A stretch of DNA of 34,864 nucleotides from Candidatus Methylobacter oryzae (GTDB lineage Bacteria; Pseudomonadota; Gammaproteobacteria; Methylococcales; Methylomonadaceae). This document shows, one piece after another, positions 24,349 to 32,712 of the stretch. A model generated the notes under the pieces. It ran no database searches. It saw nothing but the letters and a program-made list of their open reading frames with translations, and had not been told where the DNA came from. Where the stretch lies: positions 1 through 34,864 of the forward strand of contig CAMAUL010000033.1 of the NCBI GenBank assembly GCA_945861405.1, in the 5' to 3' direction. A program made the position numbers and the translations under genes. Every line of letters begins with the position of its first letter. Positions within the stretch are counted from its first letter, which is position 1.

Positions 24349-26634
24349 ATGGTCGTTTCCGCCCTGTCATTTTTAGCCGGATTGATGCTGGTTCAACAGT
24401 TTCCGGTATTGCCGGATGTGGACTGGGTGATAGTCGGCGGCATCGCGGCCTGCATTATTGCATGGTTGCGGTATTGGCGGGGGCTATTTTTTGTGCTCGG
24501 CGTAGTGTGGGCGATAGTGTTTGCGATGCACCGATTGTCCGACCGGTTGCCTGAGCCATTGGAGGGCGAGGAGGTTCAGGTGACCGGCACCGTAGCCGAC
24601 TTGCCGGAACAGGATGAAAAGCGCGTCCGTTTCGATTTTATTGGTGTGTATGCTGAAAGCCAGTCGGTCACCGAATCCGCACTGCAACTGCCCTCCAAAT
24701 TGAGATTAAGCTGGTATTACCCGGATCAGCCCGTCAAGGCAGGCCAGCAATGGGCTTTCACGGTTAAATTAAAGCGCGTCCACGGCAGCATGAATCCCGG
24801 CGGTTTCGATTACGAACGCTGGCTGTTCACCGAAGGCATCGGCGCGACCGGCTATGTGCGTCCATATCCAAAGCCTGTTTTGCTGGGGCGCGATTCGGCT
24901 TGGAACAGCATTGCCGTTTGGCGGCAGAGTATCACAGACCAGCTTTCAAATACCTTGGGCAGCAGCCCCAGTCTTGCGTTGATTAAGGCCTTAACCATTG
25001 GCGACGGCAACAGCATCACTCAGCAGCAATGGGAGGTTTTTCGTAAGACTGGCACGACTCATCTGGTGGTGATTTCCGGCTCGCATATCGGGCTTATTGC
25101 CGGGTTGGTTTATTTTCTGGTGTTGAAATTGTGGGCCTGGACAGGATGGCTTAGCCAGTCGCCGCAAAAGGTTGCGGCGGTTTCGGCTGTGCTGGTTGCG
25201 GTTTTTTACTCGGGGCTGGCCGGTTTTTCGGTGCCTACCCAGCGTTCCGTGGTCATGTTGGCTATTGCGATGACCGCCATAATTCTGCAACGCAACTCTC
25301 GCCCTTTTAATACCTTGTCCATCGCGCTGTTCGCGGTGTTGATACTTGATCCGTTAGCGGTTTTAGCGGCGGGATTCTGGTTGTCATTTCTCGCCGTGAG
25401 CCTGATTGTTTATGCCGTTTCCGACCGCTTAGGCAGGCTGGGGCATATTTGGAGCGCGATAAAATTACACTGGGTCACGTCGATAGGCTTGTCACCCTTG
25501 CTGTTGTTGTTTTTCCAACAGGTTTCATTGATTGCCCCATTGGCTAATCTGGTCGCCGTGCCGGTCATCAGTTTGCTGGTTGTGCCGTTGTCGTTGCTGG
25601 CCGTTATTGTCATGTTTATTTCATCAACGCTGGCTGGCAAGCTGTTCTATTTGGTGGACTACGTGCTGCAAGGGTTATGGTGGTGGTTGGCGCATTTGGC
25701 AGAAATCCCGATGGCCTCGATCAATCATGCGCCACCTTCGTATTGGGCATTGCTTTTCGCTGTACCGGGTGTGCTGCTGATGCTTGCCCCGGTCGGTATT
25801 CCGGCGCGGTGGTTAAGTCTGGTGATGTTTTTGCCGCTGGTGTTTACCGATGCCAAGCAACCCGAAACCGGCGACATCAACATGACCCTGCTGGATGTCG
25901 GGCAAGGCTTGTCTGCGGTCGTGCAAACCACACATCATCTGCTGGTTTACGATACCGGTGCTAAATTCTCTGAGCAAAGTGATATGGGGCAAAGTGTGTT
26001 GCTGCCTTTTTTGCGCTCGCAAGGCATAACAAAAATCGACGGCTTAATCATCAGTCACGGCGATAACGATCATATTGGTGGCGCGGCATCGTTATTGCGC
26101 GGCATGAATACTGAACAAGTGCTGACCAGCGTTCCTCAAAAATTAAGCGAATATGCGCCGATTTACTGTGTAGCTGGTCAATCGTGGTCATGGGATGAGG
26201 TCAAGTTCACCATGCTGTCGCCAAAGCAGCCGTTTGTATCGGAAAACGACAATTCCTGCGTACTGAAAATCCAGTCGAAATATGGCACGGTCTTGTTGGC
26301 AGGCGACATCGAGGCTGCCGCAGAATCCTGGCTGGTCGAGACCTACGGCGGGGCGTTAAAAGCGGATGTGCTGGTTGCGCCGCATCACGGCAGCAAGACT
26401 TCATCGACAGCCGGGTTTTTGCAGGCCGTGCAACCTGGTTATGTGCTGATTCCGGCGGGTTACCGGAATCAATTCGGCCATCCGCATAAGGATGTCTTGG
26501 CGCGCTATCGGCAAGTTAATGCAACATGGCTGAACAGCGCAGATAGCGGCGCTATTACCGTTAATGTTGAAAATAACGCTTGGGTAGTGCACGGGATGCG
26601 TCAGACGAAAAGCAAATATTGGAATGCTAAATAA
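24349..26634 (+). CDS. comEC: DNA internalisation channel protein ComEC/Rec2
   Basis: ComEC forms the inner-membrane channel that carries single-stranded DNA into the cytoplasm during natural transformation. The 761-residue protein has the expected order: short N-terminal helices, a soluble DUF4131/OB-like region (about 60-190), the Competence domain with many helices (about 200-500; GTTHLVVISGSHIGLIAGL), and a C-terminal metallo-beta-lactamase domain. That domain has HGDNDH (570-575) and the later PHHGSKTSS, which may make it the nuclease that degrades the incoming strand's partner. Length and motifs look intact. The ATG follows AAGGTG. It suggests potential competence, but pilus and com partners are outside this window. 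Confidence 0.93.
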   Translation: MVVSALSFLAGLMLVQQFPVLPDVDWVIVGGIAACIIAWLRYWRGLFFVLGVVWAIVFAMHRLSDRLPEPLEGEEVQVTGTVADLPEQDEKRVRFDFIGVYAESQSVTESALQLPSKLRLSWYYPDQPVKAGQQWAFTVKLKRVHGSMNPGGFDYERWLFTEGIGATGYVRPYPKPVLLGRDSAWNSIAVWRQSITDQLSNTLGSSPSLALIKALTIGDGNSITQQQWEVFRKTGTTHLVVISGSHIGLIAGLVYFLVLKLWAWTGWLSQSPQKVAAVSAVLVAVFYSGLAGFSVPTQRSVVMLAIAMTAIILQRNSRPFNTLSIALFAVLILDPLAVLAAGFWLSFLAVSLIVYAVSDRLGRLGHIWSAIKLHWVTSIGLSPLLLLFFQQVSLIAPLANLVAVPVISLLVVPLSLLAVIVMFISSTLAGKLFYLVDYVLQGLWWWLAHLAEIPMASINHAPPSYWALLFAVPGVLLMLAPVGIPARWLSLVMFLPLVFTDAKQPETGDINMTLLDVGQGLSAVVQTTHHLLVYDTGAKFSEQSDMGQSVLLPFLRSQGITKIDGLIISHGDNDHIGGAASLLRGMNTEQVLTSVPQKLSEYAPIYCVAGQSWSWDEVKFTMLSPKQPFVSENDNSCVLKIQSKYGTVLLAGDIEAAAESWLVETYGGALKADVLVAPHHGSKTSSTAGFLQAVQPGYVLIPAGYRNQFGHPHKDVLARYRQVNATWLNSADSGAITVNVENNAWVVHGMRQTKSKYWNAK

Positions 26635-26661
26635 ACCGGCGAGGCATAACATCCCTTCATC

Positions 26662-26684
26662 ATTCCCACGCTCCGCGTGGGAAT
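26662..26684. repeat. Solo REP-like palindrome
   Basis: ATTCCCACGC-TCC-GCGTGGGAAT, 10-bp stem followed by GCAG. The stem matches the RAYT-flanking REP except at its centre, which is TCC here against a single base there. It is likely a dispersed copy of the same family, lacking the GGCGC hairpin. Confidence 0.75.
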
Positions 26685-26737
26685 GCAGGTTGAACCGCTC
26701 CGCAGTTCGGGGCACTGGAGCGTTACCGCCATATCTG

Positions 26738-26763
26738 GGTTCCCAAGCTGGAGCTTGGGAACC
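26738..26763. terminator. Perfect 12-bp palindrome between convergent genes
   Basis: GGTTCCCAAGCT-GG-AGCTTGGGAACC lies between the stops of comEC and the DUF2380 gene. It may end transcription in both directions; there is no T-run, so it may also be a plain dispersed repeat. Confidence 0.6.
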
Positions 26764-26788
26764 AGCGCTTCAGAAAATTTGTTTCAGC

Positions 26789-27301
26789 CTATTTTTCGTT
26801 AAGACTGGAAACAGTGGTTTGAATTTTCCTTGTCAAAGACGCAATCCCGCGTTGGGTCACTTTTTCATGGTTGCCTTTTAGTTCGATGTCATAGCGGGCA
26901 ACGGCTGCCTGCTTTTTAACGTCGATCAAATAAACCCATAAATAAGAAAACAGAAAACTGGGTTTGCTATGCTGGCTGACGATTATCCAGTCTGCGCCGA
27001 GCTGTCGGCCTAATTGAGCCGCTAAGTCGTGAAAACGAAAGAGATAACCAAAGCTGTTATTTGCGGCTTTTTGCATGTCGGCGTCGACAGGAATAATCTC
27101 GTAATTGTCTATTCGGCTTAATGCCTTGGTTAATAAGGGCACCATTGATGCGGTTCGTTGCTGTTCTGTCGGCGTATTGGGCAAGGAGGTGATGTCGTTT
27201 AGCTCGAAATCAAGCACGGCAATCCGCGTCGCGGCGCTGGCGGCATTGGATAGCAAGGCGCTAAAGACTAAGATGAGGAGAGCTAATTTATTGATGTTCA
27301 T
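26789..27301 (-). CDS. DUF2380 family exported protein
   Basis: A 170-residue protein with a signal peptide (residues 1-24, ending NAASAAT) and the DUF2380 pattern: RIAVLDFELNDITSLPNTPT then EQQRTASMVPLLTKAL, and later LGRQLGADWIIVSQHSKPS. Members are periplasmic proteins of unknown function, and I recall them near methylotrophy regulators, though that is not shown here. It starts nine bases after the SRPBCC gene stop, so the two form an operon. It is convergent with comEC. Confidence 0.8.
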   Translation of the reverse strand: MNINKLALLILVFSALLSNAASAATRIAVLDFELNDITSLPNTPTEQQRTASMVPLLTKALSRIDNYEIIPVDADMQKAANNSFGYLFRFHDLAAQLGRQLGADWIIVSQHSKPSFLFSYLWVYLIDVKKQAAVARYDIELKGNHEKVTQRGIASLTRKIQTTVSSLNEK

Positions 27302-27310
27302 GGGCGATTC

Positions 27311-27754
27311 CTATATTTGCAGGGCAGTTGTCGATGATGCTAAATCGCGTTCCAGACCGTCGATACCATCTGCTAATGCCTGTTTTATAAAACAGGCTAA
27401 TTCATCGCGTTGATTCTTGTCCACATCGATCTCGACAGTCCAGGCGATTTCACTGGAATCCGGGCCGATTTTGCAAACATCGACGGTTCCCAGATAATGA
27501 TTGACTGGAAAAGGCGATTTGATGCGGTTGTACTGAAAACGCCTTGATTGATGATCGATAGACTCGATTCGATCGATAATTTCCTCGCCGGTTGTCAAGG
27601 TCATGATGCGCGTTGCACCCACGCCGCAGCCCGTCACTTGGCAAGCGGTAATCACCGGAAACCAGCGCTCAAGGCCGCCGATTTGAGCGATTGCCTGCCA
27701 TGCTCTATCGCTGGTCAGGGCAATGATTTTGGTTACATTGACGGTTTCAATCAT
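27311..27754 (-). CDS. SRPBCC (START/polyketide-cyclase-like) superfamily protein
   Basis: The ATG at 27754 has AGGA eight bases upstream and was preferred over an in-frame start at 27829, which lies in a hairpin region. The 147-residue product shows the SRPBCC pattern: an N-terminal strand with TVNVTKIIALTSDRAWQAIA, then QIGGLERWFPVITACQVTG, and the long C-terminal helix (FIKQALADGIDGLERDL). These folds bind hydrophobic ligands in a deep pocket; the ligand here is unknown. It forms an operon with the DUF2380 gene and is divergent from the sensor kinase. Confidence 0.8.
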   Translation of the reverse strand: MIETVNVTKIIALTSDRAWQAIAQIGGLERWFPVITACQVTGCGVGATRIMTLTTGEEIIDRIESIDHQSRRFQYNRIKSPFPVNHYLGTVDVCKIGPDSSEIAWTVEIDVDKNQRDELACFIKQALADGIDGLERDLASSTTALQI

Positions 27755-28067
27755 ATCGAATCCTAATTTGGTTTGTTTAAGGTGGCTTGTGATGACTCGG
27801 CGTAATCGGATCATACTGTTCAAAGCCAACTTTGAACTCCGTCGGTACGCTTTCTGGAGTCCAAAGCTGGCTTTGGATGTTTTCAGGCGATCTAAATAAA
27901 GGGTGAGTCGTTACGGTGGCTTTAGCTTAGGCCGTCGGGGCTGTTTCGTAACCCGATATTTGCCCGCAAAACACGGGCAAATTGCCCGCGTGTCATGCAA
28001 TGGCTTTTCAGCGGGGTTGCCGACCATTAGAATGCAATGTTCCGGGATTAACCCACACAGGCATACC
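27755..28067. promoter_or_regulatory. Divergent intergenic region with several hairpins
   Basis: 313 bp between the SRPBCC gene and the kinase. Hairpins: GTTCAAAG-CCAA-CTTTGAAC (27818-27837) and TCCAAAGC-TG-GCTTTGGA (27860-27877), with ACTCC and GGAGT pairing between them. Farther on, CGGGCAA (27974-27980) can pair with either TGCCCG at 27961 or TTGCCCG at 27982, giving two exclusive structures. No clear promoter was assigned. Confidence 0.5.
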
Positions 28068-29429
28068 ATGAATCTACAACTGCATTTGCTGTATCGTATT
28101 GCGATGGTTGCCTTGCTGTGTTTGCTGGTGATTGCGTCCTATGCGCTGTACCAAAGCCACCGACAGGCCGAACAAACGACAAAGCAGATGGCCGATGGAT
28201 TGGGCAAACAACTGGAGTCCCAGTTGATGCTGATCGAGGCTGGCATAGGCCAAATCAATCCGTTTCCCGATTTCGAATTATGGAAACAAACCGGCAGTCA
28301 GCCCGGCGTATGCGTCGCTTATGCGGCGACCGATAGTGCGATGTCGCACAGTGTTTGCACCGGGGCAAAACCGATAGAGGCCGATTGGCCCGCAGGCTTT
28401 GAAACAGTTTATCGGCGGATTTTTAACCCCGGTTGGCAAGCGGTGCGCTCGATTGTGTCGCGTGGCCGGATTTACGGCTCGTTAACGGTGACGCCTAGCG
28501 CCGAGCTGGAAATAGCGGAAGCCTGGAATAAAACCCGCAGCCTGATGGCGCTGTCCACTGTTACTGTTTTGGCGGTGTGCCTGCTGGTCTACCTGAGTAT
28601 CAGCAGGGCTTTGAGACCGGCGCAAACCATAGTCGCCGGTTTGGAAGACATGGAGGCAGGTCATTTGGCTTACCGTCTGCCGTCGTTTGAACTGAACGAA
28701 TGGCAGCGTATTGCCGCAGCTGTCAACCAACTGGCGGCGAGTCAGCAACAACTGCTGGAAGAGCGGCAAAAGCTGGTCGTGAAATTAATCAATCTTCAGG
28801 AAGAAGAACGGCGTTATTTGGCTAGGGAGTTGCACGATGAGTTCGGCCAATGTCTGGCGGCTATCAATGCTGTTGCTGCGGCGATCAAGCAAACGGCGGC
28901 ACAGCAATGTCCTGACTTGATCGATGAAGCTGACCACATCAGCCGCATTACCGCGCATATGCTGGACGGCGTGCGCGACTTGCTTGGTCGGTTGCGCCCG
29001 GCTGAGTTCGACGAATTAGGCTTGACTGCCAGTCTCAACAGTCTGGTAGCAGGTTGGAATAGTCGTGGCGGCGGCAAGACCCGCTATCGTTTGAGTATCA
29101 ACGGCGATTGCGCAGCATTGCGGGAAGCGCAGGCGGTAACGTTGTTTCGGATCGCCCAAGAGTGTTTGACCAATATCGCCAAGCATGCGGTGGCATCCAG
29201 CGTCAGTATTTGCCTGGCCATCAGCCCGGAGGCGGCAATTTTGATAGTCGAAGACGATGGCATCGCCACGGAATTACCATTTGCCGATGCCGCCGGTATC
29301 GGTTTATTAGGCATCCGCGAACGCGTTGCCGCGTTGCACGGACAACTGAGCTTGGCGATTGCAGAGCCTCACGGCCTGATCGTTGAAGTCCGGTTGCCGA
29401 TGACTGCGATTATTGAGGCAAGCACATGA
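28068..29429 (+). CDS. Membrane sensor histidine kinase, NarL-type, MoxY-like
   Basis: The start MNLQLHLLYRI at 28068 was chosen because the preceding in-frame sequence is not protein-like. The 453-residue product has a first membrane helix (10-28), a periplasmic domain of about 130 residues resembling LapD/MoxY sensors (with C82 and C97), a second helix (158-178), HAMP (about 178-230), a HisKA_3 dimerisation domain with H256 in ARELHDEFGQ, and a HATPase domain (IAQECLTNIAKHA; EDDGIA; GIGLLGIRERV). It overlaps the response regulator by four bases (ATGA). MoxY kinases control methanol oxidation genes in some methylotrophs. The signal here is unknown. Confidence 0.88.
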   Translation: MNLQLHLLYRIAMVALLCLLVIASYALYQSHRQAEQTTKQMADGLGKQLESQLMLIEAGIGQINPFPDFELWKQTGSQPGVCVAYAATDSAMSHSVCTGAKPIEADWPAGFETVYRRIFNPGWQAVRSIVSRGRIYGSLTVTPSAELEIAEAWNKTRSLMALSTVTVLAVCLLVYLSISRALRPAQTIVAGLEDMEAGHLAYRLPSFELNEWQRIAAAVNQLAASQQQLLEERQKLVVKLINLQEEERRYLARELHDEFGQCLAAINAVAAAIKQTAAQQCPDLIDEADHISRITAHMLDGVRDLLGRLRPAEFDELGLTASLNSLVAGWNSRGGGKTRYRLSINGDCAALREAQAVTLFRIAQECLTNIAKHAVASSVSICLAISPEAAILIVEDDGIATELPFADAAGIGLLGIRERVAALHGQLSLAIAEPHGLIVEVRLPMTAIIEAST

Positions 29430-30097
29430 TCAGTATTTTACTGGTCGACGACCACGCCATCGTCCGCGAAGGTTACCGCGCATTACTGGCAAAACAGCCC
29501 GATTTGCAACTGGTTGCGGAAGCGGGCGATAGCGCAGAGGCCTATCAGTTGTTTAAGGAGTTCGAACCGGATCTGCTGATTACAGATATTTCCTTGCCCG
29601 GCAGCAGCGGCCTGGAGCTGATTGCCCGCATTAAACAGCGCCGTGCCGACGCCAAAATCCTGGTGTTCAGCATGCATCAAAATCCCGGCTTTGCTGCGCA
29701 GGCCATGCGAGCCGGTGCCTTGGGCTACGTGACCAAAAGCAGTCCGCCCGAGGAGTTGTTACGGGCGATATACGAGGTGTATGTCGGCCGACACACGTTG
29801 AGCGCCGACATTGCCCAGGCCTTGGCTCTGGAAAAACTAGGCAGCGAGCGCATCGCGCTGGAGACTTTGACGGTGCGGGAATTCGAGATACTGCGTTTGC
29901 TGGTTGACGGGCGAAGCAATGACGAAATTGCCCAAATTCTTAGCATCAGTCCGAAAACCGTTTGCAATTGCCATTATTTGATCAAAGGCAAGCTTGGCGT
30001 TGCCAGCGATATTGAATTGACGCGATTGGCGATTAAATTGAATGTGCTGGATCTTTTGGAGTTGTCTGCCCCAGCCGATTTTTTCTCGCAAGGCTGA
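29426..30097 (+). CDS. LuxR/NarL-type response regulator
   Basis: A 223-residue regulator with a receiver domain (residues 1-120; acidic D8 and D9, phosphate acceptor D54 in LLITDISLPG, lysine in LGYVTKSS near 104) and a C-terminal LuxR-type helix-turn-helix (about 148-210: LTVREFEILRLLVDGRSNDE and SISPKTVCNCHYLIKGKL). It is the cognate partner of the upstream kinase by overlap. Its targets are not visible. The divergent DUF2380/SRPBCC operon is a natural candidate target, by proximity only. Confidence 0.93.
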   Translation: MISILLVDDHAIVREGYRALLAKQPDLQLVAEAGDSAEAYQLFKEFEPDLLITDISLPGSSGLELIARIKQRRADAKILVFSMHQNPGFAAQAMRAGALGYVTKSSPPEELLRAIYEVYVGRHTLSADIAQALALEKLGSERIALETLTVREFEILRLLVDGRSNDEIAQILSISPKTVCNCHYLIKGKLGVASDIELTRLAIKLNVLDLLELSAPADFFSQG

Positions 30098-30167
30098 TGG
30101 AGCTTAGGCTGTTGTTACCGGCGACGTTGCGATCAACGTATTTAATCGTTTAATAATTACCAACGTC

Positions 30168-30196
30168 TTTACTACGTAATTAAATAGGACTAGAAT
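30168..30196 (+). promoter_or_regulatory. Predicted suf operon promoter
   Basis: TTTACT (30168-30173), a 17-base spacer, then TAGAAT (30191-30196): four and five matches to the sigma-70 hexamers. The -10 lies inside the palindrome at 30186-30202, so regulator binding would block polymerase. Confidence 0.55.
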
Positions 30197-30202
30197 AGTC
30201 CT
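30186..30202. promoter_or_regulatory. IscR type-1-like operator before the SUF regulator
   Basis: AGGACTA-GAA-TAGTCCT is a perfect palindrome containing the GACTR-N3-YAGTC core of IscR type-1 sites. It lies 19 bases upstream of an IscR-like gene. Autoregulation by the [2Fe-2S] form of the Rrf2 regulator is the natural reading. Confidence 0.7.
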
Positions 30203-30220
30203 CAATTAATAGGGGCAAGT

Positions 30221-30670
30221 ATGTTACGTCTGAGTAAATTAACCGATTATGCAACGGTCATCTTGAGTTTTATGGCCAAAGACAAAACGCAGGTGCTTGC
30301 GGCCATGGAAATAGCGTCGATGACCGGCATTGCTCAACCTACGGTCAGTAAAATCCTGAAACTGTTGGTTAACGCTAACGTGTTGATTTCGACGCGCGGG
30401 GCCAAGGGCGGATATGCCTTAGCCAGGACGCCGGAAGAAATCAGCGTTGCGGCTGTTATCAGCGCGCTGGAAGGGCCGATTGCGCTGACCGAGTGCAGCA
30501 TTTCCCATCAGGGCTGCGAGCAGGCTTCGGGCTGCGATATTCGTGGTAACTGGGGCTTGATTAACCAGACCATCCATAACGCATTAGAGTCGGTGACCTT
30601 GGCCGATTTAACCAGACCTGCTGCTGTGCCGGAAGAGGTGTTTGTTCCGGTCGCCAGTTTATATAGGTAG
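30221..30670 (+). CDS. Rrf2/IscR-family regulator of the SUF system
   Basis: A 149-residue Rrf2 winged-helix regulator that senses Fe-S status. The DNA-binding half is [20 protein letters not shown] then [13 protein letters not shown]. The Fe-S ligands C92, C99 and C105 in [15 protein letters not shown] have the IscR arrangement. The start follows AGGGG. It heads the suf genes with eight bases to sufB. This matches the group often annotated as SUF system regulator (SufR or IscR-like). It probably represses the operon when clusters are sufficient, by the palindrome overlapping the -10 element. Confidence 0.92.
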   Translation: MLRLSKLTDYATVILSFMAKDKTQVLAAMEIASMTGIAQPTVSKILKLLVNANVLISTRGAKGGYALARTPEEISVAAVISALEGPIALTECSISHQGCEQASGCDIRGNWGLINQTIHNALESVTLADLTRPAAVPEEVFVPVASLYR

Positions 30671-30678
30671 CAAAATTT

Positions 30679-32127
30679 ATGTCAGCAAGCGAACAAGAAA
30701 TCAAGAATCTGATCGGTAAGGAATACAAGCAGGGCTTTGTGACTGTATTGGAAACCGACACTTTCCCGCCCGGATTGGATGAAGCTGTTATTCATAAACT
30801 GTCGAAGGTCAAGAATGAGCCTGAGTTTATGTTGGAATACCGGCTCAAAGCGTTCCGTCATTGGCAGACCATGAAGACGCCCCATTGGGCGTTCGTCAAG
30901 TTTGATCCCATCGACTATCAGGCGATCAGTTACTATTCAGCGCCTAAACGCAAGGAAGACGGCCCCAAAAGCCTGGATGAAATCGACCCGCAAGTATTGG
31001 AAGCCTACAAAAAACTGGGCATTCCGCTGGATGAACAGGAGCGTTTGGCCGGTGTTGCGGTCGATGCGGTTTTTGACAGCGTGTCGGTAGCGACTACCTT
31101 TAAAGGCAAGCTGAAAGAAGCGGGCGTTATATTTTGCCCGATTTCAGAAGCCTTGCGCGATCACCCTGAATTGATTAAGCAATATTTGGGCTCGGTCGTG
31201 CCGCATACCGACAATTTCTTTGCCGCTTTAAATGCAGCCGTATTTACCGACGGCTCGTTCGTTTATATTCCCAAAGGCGTGCGTTGCCCTATGGAGTTGT
31301 CGACCTATTTCAGGATCAACGCCGCCAATACCGGGCAGTTTGAGCGGACTTTGATTATCGCCGATGAAGGCAGTCACGTCAGTTACCTGGAGGGCTGCAC
31401 CGCGCCGATGCGCGATGAAAATCAGCTGCATGCGGCGGTGGTTGAGTTGATAGCGCTGAAAGATGCGACCATCAAATACTCTACCGTGCAAAACTGGTAT
31501 CCCGGCGATAAAGAGGGCAAGGGCGGCATCTATAACTTTGTGACCAAGCGCGCCGATTGCCGCGGCGAGAATTCCAAAGTGTCATGGACGCAGGTGGAAA
31601 CCGGCTCGGCGATTACCTGGAAATATCCAAGCTGCATCCTGACCGGCGACAATTCCACCGGTGAATTCTATTCAGTGGCGCTGACCAATAATTATCAGCA
31701 GGCCGATACCGGCACCAAGATGATCCATATCGGCAAAAACACCAGCAGCACCATTATTTCCAAAGGCATTTCGGCAGGCAAGGCGCAGAACACGTATCGT
31801 GGTTTGGTCAAGGTGTTAAAAAGCGCGGAAAACGCCCGTAACTATACCCAGTGCGATTCCCTGTTAATCGGCGATAAATGCGGCGCGCACACCTTCCCTT
31901 ATGTGGAAGTCAGGCAGCCGTCGGCCCAGGTTGAACATGAAGCGACGACGTCCAAGATCAGCGAAGACCAGTTGTTCTTTTGCCAGCAACGCGGACTGTC
32001 CGCGGAAGACGCCGTATCGATGATCGTCAACGGCTTTTGCAAGGAAGTGTTCAGGGAGCTGCCGATGGAGTTTGCGGTGGAGGCTCAGGCGTTGTTGGGG
32101 TTGAGTTTGGAAGGTTCGGTAGGTTAA
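30679..32127 (+). CDS. sufB: Fe-S cluster assembly scaffold protein SufB
   Basis: SufB, with SufC and SufD, forms the SufBC2D scaffold on which Fe-S clusters are built with sulfur from SufS/SufE or SufU. The 482-residue length is normal. Typical segments include [23 protein letters not shown]-type [61 protein letters not shown] and [17 protein letters not shown]. It is directly behind the regulator, but the next suf gene, sufC, is 585 bases away because a toxin-antitoxin module and a repeat intervene. Confidence 0.97.
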   Translation: MSASEQEIKNLIGKEYKQGFVTVLETDTFPPGLDEAVIHKLSKVKNEPEFMLEYRLKAFRHWQTMKTPHWAFVKFDPIDYQAISYYSAPKRKEDGPKSLDEIDPQVLEAYKKLGIPLDEQERLAGVAVDAVFDSVSVATTFKGKLKEAGVIFCPISEALRDHPELIKQYLGSVVPHTDNFFAALNAAVFTDGSFVYIPKGVRCPMELSTYFRINAANTGQFERTLIIADEGSHVSYLEGCTAPMRDENQLHAAVVELIALKDATIKYSTVQNWYPGDKEGKGGIYNFVTKRADCRGENSKVSWTQVETGSAITWKYPSCILTGDNSTGEFYSVALTNNYQQADTGTKMIHIGKNTSSTIISKGISAGKAQNTYRGLVKVLKSAENARNYTQCDSLLIGDKCGAHTFPYVEVRQPSAQVEHEATTSKISEDQLFFCQQRGLSAEDAVSMIVNGFCKEVFRELPMEFAVEAQALLGLSLEGSVG

Positions 32128-32145
32128 TTTATTGGAGTCAAGATC

Positions 32146-32340
32146 ATGGAATTAAAAAGGCAATATATTGTTGATGAAGACAATCATAAAGTTGCGGTAC
32201 AGCTTGATATTGATACTTTCGAGAAAATTGAAGATGTTCTGGAGAATTACGCGTTAGTTCAGCTTATTAATGCGGATGAAAGTGAAGTACTGGGTATTGA
32301 AGACGCAAAGAAATACTATGCGACTCTGGATAAAGTTTGA
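32146..32340 (+). CDS. Antitoxin of a RelE/ParE-type toxin-antitoxin pair
   Basis: A 64-residue acidic protein (MELKRQYIVDEDNHKVAVQL at the start, then IDTFEKIEDVLENYALVQLI). This resembles small Phd/RelB-class antitoxins that neutralise RelE/ParE toxins. It is preceded by TTGGAG with suitable spacing. Its TGA overlaps the ATG of the next gene by one base, typical of such pairs. The base composition is clearly more AT-rich than the flanking suf genes. Identification rests mostly on the partner and pattern; the exact antitoxin family is uncertain. Confidence 0.75.
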   Translation: MELKRQYIVDEDNHKVAVQLDIDTFEKIEDVLENYALVQLINADESEVLGIEDAKKYYATLDKV

Positions 32341-32606
32341 TGGAAGTCAAGTACAGTAAAAAATTCTTAAAACAATTGGCAGCGGTTCCAAGTGATATTC
32401 AGTCAAAGATTGAAAGTTTTGTATTTGATGAATTGGTTTCAACCTCATCCATTTATGAAATGGGGAAAGTTGAAAAAATGAAAGGCTATGATGGTTTTTA
32501 TAAAGTCAGGTTTGGTAATTACCGTCTGGGTTTAGTGCTTGAAAATGAAATAATTACTGTAAAAGCCGTCATGCATAGAAGAGAAATCTATAAATTTTTT
32601 CCGTAG
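32340..32606 (+). CDS. RelE/ParE superfamily toxin
   Basis: An 88-residue basic protein from the ATG at 32340, overlapping the antitoxin stop. It shows the RelE/ParE pattern: an N-terminal [15 protein letters not shown] strand and helix, then [20 protein letters not shown] and LG, then a final [13 protein letters not shown]. The G[12 protein letters not shown] core and the HRREIY end are typical of mRNA-cleaving RelE-like toxins, but gyrase-poisoning ParE activity cannot be excluded. A 60-base sample of this gene has about 32-35% G+C, against about 63% in a sample of sufB. It lies between sufB and sufC. Confidence 0.85.
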   Translation: MEVKYSKKFLKQLAAVPSDIQSKIESFVFDELVSTSSIYEMGKVEKMKGYDGFYKVRFGNYRLGLVLENEIITVKAVMHRREIYKFFP

Positions 32607-32680
32607 GTTGAGTTACGACTGCATGGATGCAGGAGGTAGAGCAATGCAGGAGCGATTGCCGAGCAGTAGCGTAACTCGAC
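32607..32680 (+). repeat. 45-bp nested core repeat, copy A, with inverted arms
   Basis: Core 32621-32665 begins GCATGGATGCAGGAGGTAGA. Arms GTTGAGTTACG (32607-32617) and CGTAACTCGAC (32670-32680) are complementary over 11 bp, with one G-T wobble, and unrelated to the arms of copies B and C. It starts one base after the toxin gene and fills most of the gap before sufC. A longer in-frame reading of sufC would translate this repeat, which argues for the later start. Confidence 0.75.
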
Positions 32681-32712
32681 AAAGAATTAAAATACAATCA
32701 GGTAAAAACAAC

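Noticed and set aside
27903-28067. N-terminal extension of the sensor kinase by 55 codons
   Set aside because: The sequence is hairpin-rich and not protein-like; the membrane anchor begins right after the ATG at 28068.
32608-32712. N-terminal extension of sufC by 35 codons
   Set aside because: The extension translates the nested repeat; the ATG at 32713 gives the normal SufC N-terminus and length.
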